A stretch of DNA of 10,592 nt. It comes from Verrucomicrobiota bacterium. GTDB lineage: Bacteria; Verrucomicrobiota; Verrucomicrobiia; Verrucomicrobiales; Akkermansiaceae. The notes under the pieces are model-generated. The model worked only from the letters and a program-made list of their open reading frames with translations. It did no database searches and was not told the DNA's origin. Made by a program: the position numbers and the translations under genes. The stretch spans positions 1 through 10,592 of the forward strand of contig VFJU01000189.1 of the NCBI GenBank assembly GCA_009885905.1, in the 5' to 3' direction. Positions 6,179 to 10,592 of the stretch are shown here, one piece after another. The first letter of the stretch is position 1; each line of letters begins with the position of its first letter.

Positions 6179-9019
6179 ATGGCCCGGCGGCTGTTTCAGA
6201 AGCCTTCCGCCAAAATGCAAATCCTCGGCAGTCTTGGTAAATGGCTTCTTCTCTGGCTGCTCGGCAGCACGATCGCTGCGGCGGCCCCGACCGTCACCAC
6301 CACCGCGGCGACATCCGTGACAGACCTCCAGGCGACGCTCAAAGGCACGGTAAATGCCAACGGCTTGGGTTACTGGACCTGCACGTTCCAGTATGGAAAA
6401 ACGACGTCGTACGAACTCGGAGAATTCTCACCCACAGGAAGATATTGGGTTGACGGGCCCACTGATGGTTCGACGCCAATTGCCATCTCCGGCAATCCGA
6501 CTCCTTACGCATATTCAGAGCTCAATGTCTATCCTCTGGAACCGGCCACCCTCTATCATTACCGGATCAAGGCACGCTCGAGTGGGACCTCCTACTATGG
6601 AGCGGATCTGACTTTCACCACGCTGGCCGCCAAAACCAAACCCACCATCTCCGCGGTTTCATCCGGAGTTCCGGTTACTCTGGGCTACAACGCCGCGCGC
6701 GTGAAAAGCGTGATCTTCTCGGGCAGCTCAGCCACCACCATCGTGGTGGAATACGGGCTCTCCGCCACGTACGGCCGCCAGGTTTCATGGCTGGGCAATC
6801 TCGCCTTAAACACACAACAGACTACAACCGTTGAAATTCCCAGCCTCACGCCCAGCACTCTGTATTACTATCGATGGAAAGCCACTAACACCCAAGGCCT
6901 GACGACTGGCGGAGCCTCCACGTTCACCACTCCTGTCATGCCCACTGTCACCACCACGGCGGCCACTTCCATCAGCACTGACAAGGCGACTCTTCGTGGC
7001 ATCATCAATACGAATGGCGGACAGCTCGCTTCGCCCTACTTCGAATACGGTACTACGACTTCCTACGGCGTCGTCGATTATAATAGAAGCCCCACCTTCG
7101 TCAGCGGAACAAGCCCGGTGGAAATCACTACCAATCTGACAGGCCTGCTTCCGAATACCACTTATCACTATCGAATATTCTCAGACCAAGCGGGTATGCC
7201 TACCTATGGCTCCGACATGACTTTCACCACAAGTCCGGTGGGCACCGTTCCGGTCATCACCGGCCCGTTTCCGGTATCGGAAATCACCACGAGGTCCGCA
7301 GTCGTGCGTGCCGCAAGCGTCACTGCAGGAACCAGCACTGCGACGGTTTCCTTTCAATACGGACCGACCACTTCCTACGGGCAGGAAACCACCTCGCCGT
7401 TCACCGTCGCGGCGGGTACCACCGTTGACAATCCCACCGTCACGCTCACCGGCCTACCACCCAACACGACCTACCATTTCCGCTGCAAGGCCACCAACTC
7501 CATCGGTACGAGCTATGGCAGTGACGGCGTCTTCACCACCGCGAGCGTTCCAGTGGTTACCACAGGGCCGGCGTCCAATATCAGCGACCTCGGTGCCACT
7601 CTCGGTGGCACCTTGGTGTCAGGTGGCGGTCCCTGCTATCCGGCAATCCAATGGGGCAAAACCACCGCATACGGATCAGGCACTCCATTCGGGGCCAGCA
7701 TCAGTGGCAGCGGTCCCATTCCCGTAGAACTGGGTGCCGGCATGCTTGAGCCATCCACCACCTATCACTTCCGCCTCATCGCCTATGACGGGCTGAGCAC
7801 AATCTACGGGGAAGACCGAACCTTCACCACCCTGCCTCCCATCACCCCGCCATGGATCAACATCACACGGGTCAATTACACGGGCTTCAGCATTTTTGAC
7901 CACCAGCGTCCCTATGTTTCGGCCGATGCAGCGGTCGTTCTCGCCTCCTTCTATGCCGGTGGAGCTCCCGCCACGCTCGCCTTCGAATACGGCACCACCT
8001 CCCAATACGGCTCGGTAGTGCTTAGCGATCAAACCGTCCCGCTCGGCCAAGGTGCGGATTACAGGATGTGTTTTATCAAAAACCTCACGCCGAACACCAC
8101 TTACCATTTCAGAAGCCGGGTCACCAGTTCGGTCGGATCCGCCTACAGCTCCGACCAGACATTCACCACCCTCGCGCTTCCGGTGATCGTCACCAGGACC
8201 GCAGCCTTGGTTTCGGACAACAGTGCCGTGTTGCGCGGTTCGCTGGACCCCAAGCTCTGGAACTACAACCTTGAATTCGAATTTGGAACCACCTTGGATT
8301 TTGGCTCAACTCCGGAAACATCCCTTCCAACCTCCGTCGATGGCTATCAGTTCGGAAATCCGATTTACGGCCCGCGGAATGCTTCGGCCCTCGCCCGCGG
8401 ACTGCTACCTGACACCACCTATTTTTTCCGCCTGAAGTGCAAGACGGCCATCGACGGCGAGTGGCACTATTACCACGGGCCAGTGCAAACCTTCAAGACT
8501 CTCGCCACCGGAGCTCCCGCTTTCGGTCACGCCGTCAGGGCAACGAAAAATCAACCGCTTGCAATCGGCGATGGCAGCATTCTCGCGAGCATCGCCGACA
8601 AGGAGGGATTTGCCGTCAGCATCGCAACCAGCGCCTCGGCGAGTGCAAGGGGCGGAGCTGTTAGCCGGAGCGCGAATTCTGTCACCTACACACCCGCCGC
8701 CGACTTCATCGGACTGGATACCTTCGCCATGACCGTTTCCGACGGGCTGGGAGGCAGCCACCCGGGGATCGTCACCGCCATTGTGGGAGACACTTTCGCT
8801 CTCGGTGGCGGGGACTCCCAACTGAGCATTCAACCCGGCGGGAATGTCGCGATGTTGTTCCGCGGAACTCCAGGCGCCTCTTACGACATCCAGCGCAGCA
8901 CCGACTTGAAAACATGGCGCACCCTCCAATCCGCCATCGCAGCCGACAGCGGGTTGCTCCCGTTCACTGACACCAACCCGCCGCAAGGTGCCGCATACTA
9001 CCGGACAAAGAGCCAATGA
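6179..9019 (+). CDS. Large exported protein with seven FN3-like repeats
   Basis: The product is 946 residues from the ATG at 6179. The frame is open further upstream (GTG 5984, ATG 6002), but 6179 puts a basic segment (M-A-R-R-L-F-Q-K) directly before the hydrophobic core W-L-L-L-W-L-L-G and an A-A-A-A-P cleavage region, a normal signal peptide. Seven repeats of about 95-110 residues follow. Each runs from a T-x-x-A-T-x-x-G start through a strand like F-E-Y-G-T-T-T-S-Y-G and P-N-T-T-Y-H-Y-R to T-F-T-T. Their ends fall near 6621, 6932, 7230, 7541, 7832, 8171 and 8503. A cadherin/tandem-95-like domain follows (about 8515-8790, Y-T-P-A-A-D-F-I-G). The C-terminal domain contains Y-D-I-Q-R-S-T-D-L-K-T-W, common at the ends of secreted verrucomicrobial proteins. 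No catalytic domain is visible, so a surface or adhesive role is the inference. Repeat 2 is the most diverged. Confidence 0.85.
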   Translation: MARRLFQKPSAKMQILGSLGKWLLLWLLGSTIAAAAPTVTTTAATSVTDLQATLKGTVNANGLGYWTCTFQYGKTTSYELGEFSPTGRYWVDGPTDGSTPIAISGNPTPYAYSELNVYPLEPATLYHYRIKARSSGTSYYGADLTFTTLAAKTKPTISAVSSGVPVTLGYNAARVKSVIFSGSSATTIVVEYGLSATYGRQVSWLGNLALNTQQTTTVEIPSLTPSTLYYYRWKATNTQGLTTGGASTFTTPVMPTVTTTAATSISTDKATLRGIINTNGGQLASPYFEYGTTTSYGVVDYNRSPTFVSGTSPVEITTNLTGLLPNTTYHYRIFSDQAGMPTYGSDMTFTTSPVGTVPVITGPFPVSEITTRSAVVRAASVTAGTSTATVSFQYGPTTSYGQETTSPFTVAAGTTVDNPTVTLTGLPPNTTYHFRCKATNSIGTSYGSDGVFTTASVPVVTTGPASNISDLGATLGGTLVSGGGPCYPAIQWGKTTAYGSGTPFGASISGSGPIPVELGAGMLEPSTTYHFRLIAYDGLSTIYGEDRTFTTLPPITPPWINITRVNYTGFSIFDHQRPYVSADAAVVLASFYAGGAPATLAFEYGTTSQYGSVVLSDQTVPLGQGADYRMCFIKNLTPNTTYHFRSRVTSSVGSAYSSDQTFTTLALPVIVTRTAALVSDNSAVLRGSLDPKLWNYNLEFEFGTTLDFGSTPETSLPTSVDGYQFGNPIYGPRNASALARGLLPDTTYFFRLKCKTAIDGEWHYYHGPVQTFKTLATGAPAFGHAVRATKNQPLAIGDGSILASIADKEGFAVSIATSASASARGGAVSRSANSVTYTPAADFIGLDTFAMTVSDGLGGSHPGIVTAIVGDTFALGGGDSQLSIQPGGNVAMLFRGTPGASYDIQRSTDLKTWRTLQSAIAADSGLLPFTDTNPPQGAAYYRTKSQ

Positions 9020-9122
9020 ATCATCGGAGCGCGGGAAAAAGGGGGTTGATTGCCGAAGGCGCACAGGCTTGTCGCTGTACCTGTGATGAGGTGACTGTGC
9101 CTTGGCCGCTGTTGTTATGACG

Positions 9123-9139
9123 GGGTGGCTTGCCCACCC
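9123..9139 (+). terminator. Weak hairpin between the repeat protein and the esterase
   Basis: GGGTGG (9123-9128) and CCACCC (9134-9139) pair around a five-base loop, followed by only two Ts. It lies in the 188-base gap between two same-strand genes. The stem suits a terminator, but the missing T-run makes this doubtful. Confidence 0.25.
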
Positions 9140-9207
9140 TTGACTCGCCGCGCGGAGTTTAAGACGGTTGGCAAATCGCCGCCGGTTATCGCGCGGAATC
9201 CCAAGCC

Positions 9208-10263
9208 ATGAAAACCATCGCCTGCCTACTTCTGCTAGGAAGCCCCCTGCTACCCGCCCGCACTTGGACTGATGTCAAAGGACGAGCTCTCGAAGCGGAC
9301 TTGGTCCGTGTGGAAGCGGATGCCGTCATCGTCAACCGCAATGGTACCGAGATTTCCATCAAGCTCGGCACACTCAGCCAGGCCGATCAGGCCCATGTGG
9401 AGCAGTGGCGGAAAGACCACTCCACCGGCGAACCCGCCGCCGCACCCGCCGCCGCACCCGCCGCGCCGGGGACCATCACCTTGGACGGCAAGCCCATCGA
9501 AACCGGCGGCAAGATGAACCTCATCGAAAAGCCGTACTCGCCGGAAACCCTCAAGAACCTCGCCAAACACAACGGCGAAAGCGGCGGCACCGGCGACTCG
9601 TTCCCGGATTCCAAGAAATCGGCCGATGGTCTCGAGACGGGTCTCAAGCTGGCCGTGGCCGTACCCAAGGATTTCGATCCAACAAAGCCCATGAATGTCT
9701 TCATCGTCATCACGGCCGTCAACAACGAGGCCGAACGCGCCGCGGGCAACATTCCCAAGTTCCGAATGTATGGCAAATCCTGCTCGGAAAACGGCTGGGT
9801 CTGCCTCGCCATCGATTCTAACAACGGGGTGCCCATGAGTTTCGCGGCTTATGACGAGGCCTTCGCCTTGATCGAAAAATCGTGGTCCGGATTTTCCGGC
9901 AGCCGCTTTGCTACGGGCGGATTTTCCGGAGGTTCCAAGGGTTGCTGGGGCTCCGTCGCCTGGCTCGTGAAAACAAAGCGCAACGCGGTGGGTGTCTTCA
10001 TGGGCGGCTGCAATGAGGACTTCTCGGAACGTTTCCGCCAACAACTCTCCGCGCCGTCCTCCGGATACCGGAAAATCCGCGCCTTCATGAGCACCGGCAA
10101 GACCGACGCCATCGCCAACATCGCCCAAGCCGAATCTGTCAAAAAAAGCCTCAAGGCCAATGACGTCAAAAACGTTCGCTTTGAGATCCACGATGGCGGG
10201 CACTCGCTCTTTGCCGAACATTTCGTGGAGGCCCTCAAGTGGTGGGCGGAACCCGAAAAGTGA
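9208..10263 (+). CDS. Secreted SHD1 / alpha-beta hydrolase fusion esterase
   Basis: The product is 351 residues. Residues 1-17 are a signal peptide (M-K-T-I-A-C-L-L-L-L...). Residues 18-67 form an SHD1-like beta domain (R-T-W-T-D-V-K-G-R through L-S-Q-A-D-Q), a small N-terminal module frequent in exported proteins of Verrucomicrobiota and Planctomycetota. An Ala-Pro linker (76-87) follows, encoded by a 12-base tandem repeat (9433-9467). The rest is an alpha/beta hydrolase with Ser240 in G-F-S-G-G, Asp300 in S-T-G-K-T-D and His332 in D-G-G-H, in catalytic order. It is probably an exported esterase of the PHB-depolymerase/feruloyl-esterase type; the substrate is unknown. No strong Shine-Dalgarno precedes the ATG; it is chosen for the signal peptide. 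The gene ends about 30 bases before element R3. Confidence 0.85.
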   Translation: MKTIACLLLLGSPLLPARTWTDVKGRALEADLVRVEADAVIVNRNGTEISIKLGTLSQADQAHVEQWRKDHSTGEPAAAPAAAPAAPGTITLDGKPIETGGKMNLIEKPYSPETLKNLAKHNGESGGTGDSFPDSKKSADGLETGLKLAVAVPKDFDPTKPMNVFIVITAVNNEAERAAGNIPKFRMYGKSCSENGWVCLAIDSNNGVPMSFAAYDEAFALIEKSWSGFSGSRFATGGFSGGSKGCWGSVAWLVKTKRNAVGVFMGGCNEDFSERFRQQLSAPSSGYRKIRAFMSTGKTDAIANIAQAESVKKSLKANDVKNVRFEIHDGGHSLFAEHFVEALKWWAEPEK

Positions 10264-10292
10264 CCCCGAAAATGACAAAAAACAAATTGCCG

Positions 10293-10479
10293 CATGGAGC
10301 AGAGCTCCCATCCCCCGCCGGCGGCAGCAGAGCGCACCGCACCCCCGGGACTGCGCGAAGCTCTGCTCGCGCCGATGGCTGCTCCAGCTCTGCCGGATGC
10401 GGTGCGGAGCTCTTCCACGATTGTGCCGTGAATGAGAAACGGGGTCATTTTGACAAGATTTGCACCCTGACCGCATTTT
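10293..10479. repeat. Structured repeat element R3 (long form)
   Basis: A 187-base copy carrying the same blocks as R2: GGAGC-AGA-GCTCC (10296-10308), AGCAGAGC (10326-10333) paired with GCTCTGCT (10360-10367), then the GCTCTGCCGG region and the right-end module (about 10440-10479), here with one arm mismatch (TGACCGC for TGACCCC). Unlike R1 and R2 it carries no GH92 tail to its left. That defines the left edge of the element itself near CATGGAGC and the right edge at CATTTT. Confidence 0.85.
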
Positions 10480-10592
10480 CCCAGCGGCGTAGGCGATGGC
10501 GATTGTTTCCTTGTGGACGTCGAGTCCGATGTAGTAGCTTTTGGTCATGGCGTGTCTAGGTATTATCTTGATGTTGGATAGGTCGCAGAAAC
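10480..10592 (-). mobile_element. IS110-family element remnant: 5' end of transposase gene
   Basis: Reading leftwards from the ATG at 10548, the first 23 residues begin M-T-K-S-Y-Y-I-G-L-D-V-H-K-E-T, the N-terminus of IS110-family DEDD transposases, including the first catalytic Asp in G-L-D-V-H-K. The coding sequence is lost at 10480, where element R3 begins, so the rest of the enzyme is missing. The bases 10549-10592 are the region upstream of the gene. In IS110-type elements this region can encode the bridge RNA, but the window ends too soon to see it. The element is inactive as read here. Confidence 0.75.

Noticed and set aside
10261..10276. TGACCCC next to GAAAATGAC at the esterase stop, resembling the repeat's right end
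   Set aside because: It is only a seven-base match within coding sequence, with the neighbouring words in a different order, so chance is sufficient.
9250..10548. Minus-strand open frame of 432 codons starting with the IS110 N-terminus
   Set aside because: Only the first about 23 codons are transposase-like. After that the frame runs through R3 and antisense to the esterase gene, with low-complexity Gly/Ala-rich text, so it is an accidental fusion.

Overview
The window looks like a chromosomal stretch of a Verrucomicrobiota bacterium, probably of the Luteolibacter/Haloferula/Verrucomicrobium kind. This is inferred from protein style, not from a marker gene. The clues are an SHD1-type N-terminal domain fused to a secreted esterase, a large secreted protein of FN3-like repeats ending in a 'Y-x-I-Q-R-S-T-D-L-x-x-W' module, a secreted GH92 mannosidase, and GC-rich genes with few strong Shine-Dalgarno sites.

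Layout. (1) 1-3126, plus strand: the 3' part of an alpha/beta-hydrolase esterase, then 24 bases later a complete secreted GH92 alpha-mannosidase. The two look like an operon for trimming acylated or mannose-rich glycans. (2) 3034-5873: a rearranged, repeat-rich island. The last 30 codons of the GH92 gene plus about 108 downstream bases occur twice (3034-3234 and 4647-4847, about 97% identical by hand alignment). Each copy runs directly into a hairpin-rich repeat element (R1 3235-3366, R2 4848-5032). Between the two copies lie two minus-strand genes: a short secreted protein that appears frameshifted, and an exported protein anchored by its C-terminal membrane segment, whose last residues are encoded by R1. 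R2 is followed by a toxin-antitoxin pair (PIN toxin first, ribbon-helix-helix antitoxin second, ATGA overlap). Its promoter carries a palindrome between the -35 and -10 boxes. A perfect 33-base inverted repeat (4615-4647 and 5841-5873) brackets the duplicated GH92 tail, R2 and the TA pair. (3) 5984-9019: a large exported protein with seven FN3-like repeats. (4) 9208-10263: a secreted SHD1/alpha-beta hydrolase. (5) 10293-10592: a third repeat element (R3) that breaks into the 5' end of an IS110-family transposase gene, leaving only its first about 23 codons and its upstream region at the window edge.

The exported enzymes suggest an outward-facing polysaccharide or glycoprotein degrader. The repeat family R1-R3, the 33-base inverted repeat and the IS110 remnant are the least explained parts. 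No tRNA, rRNA or CRISPR array was seen. All alignments were done by eye, and family assignments come from recognised motifs, not from searches.
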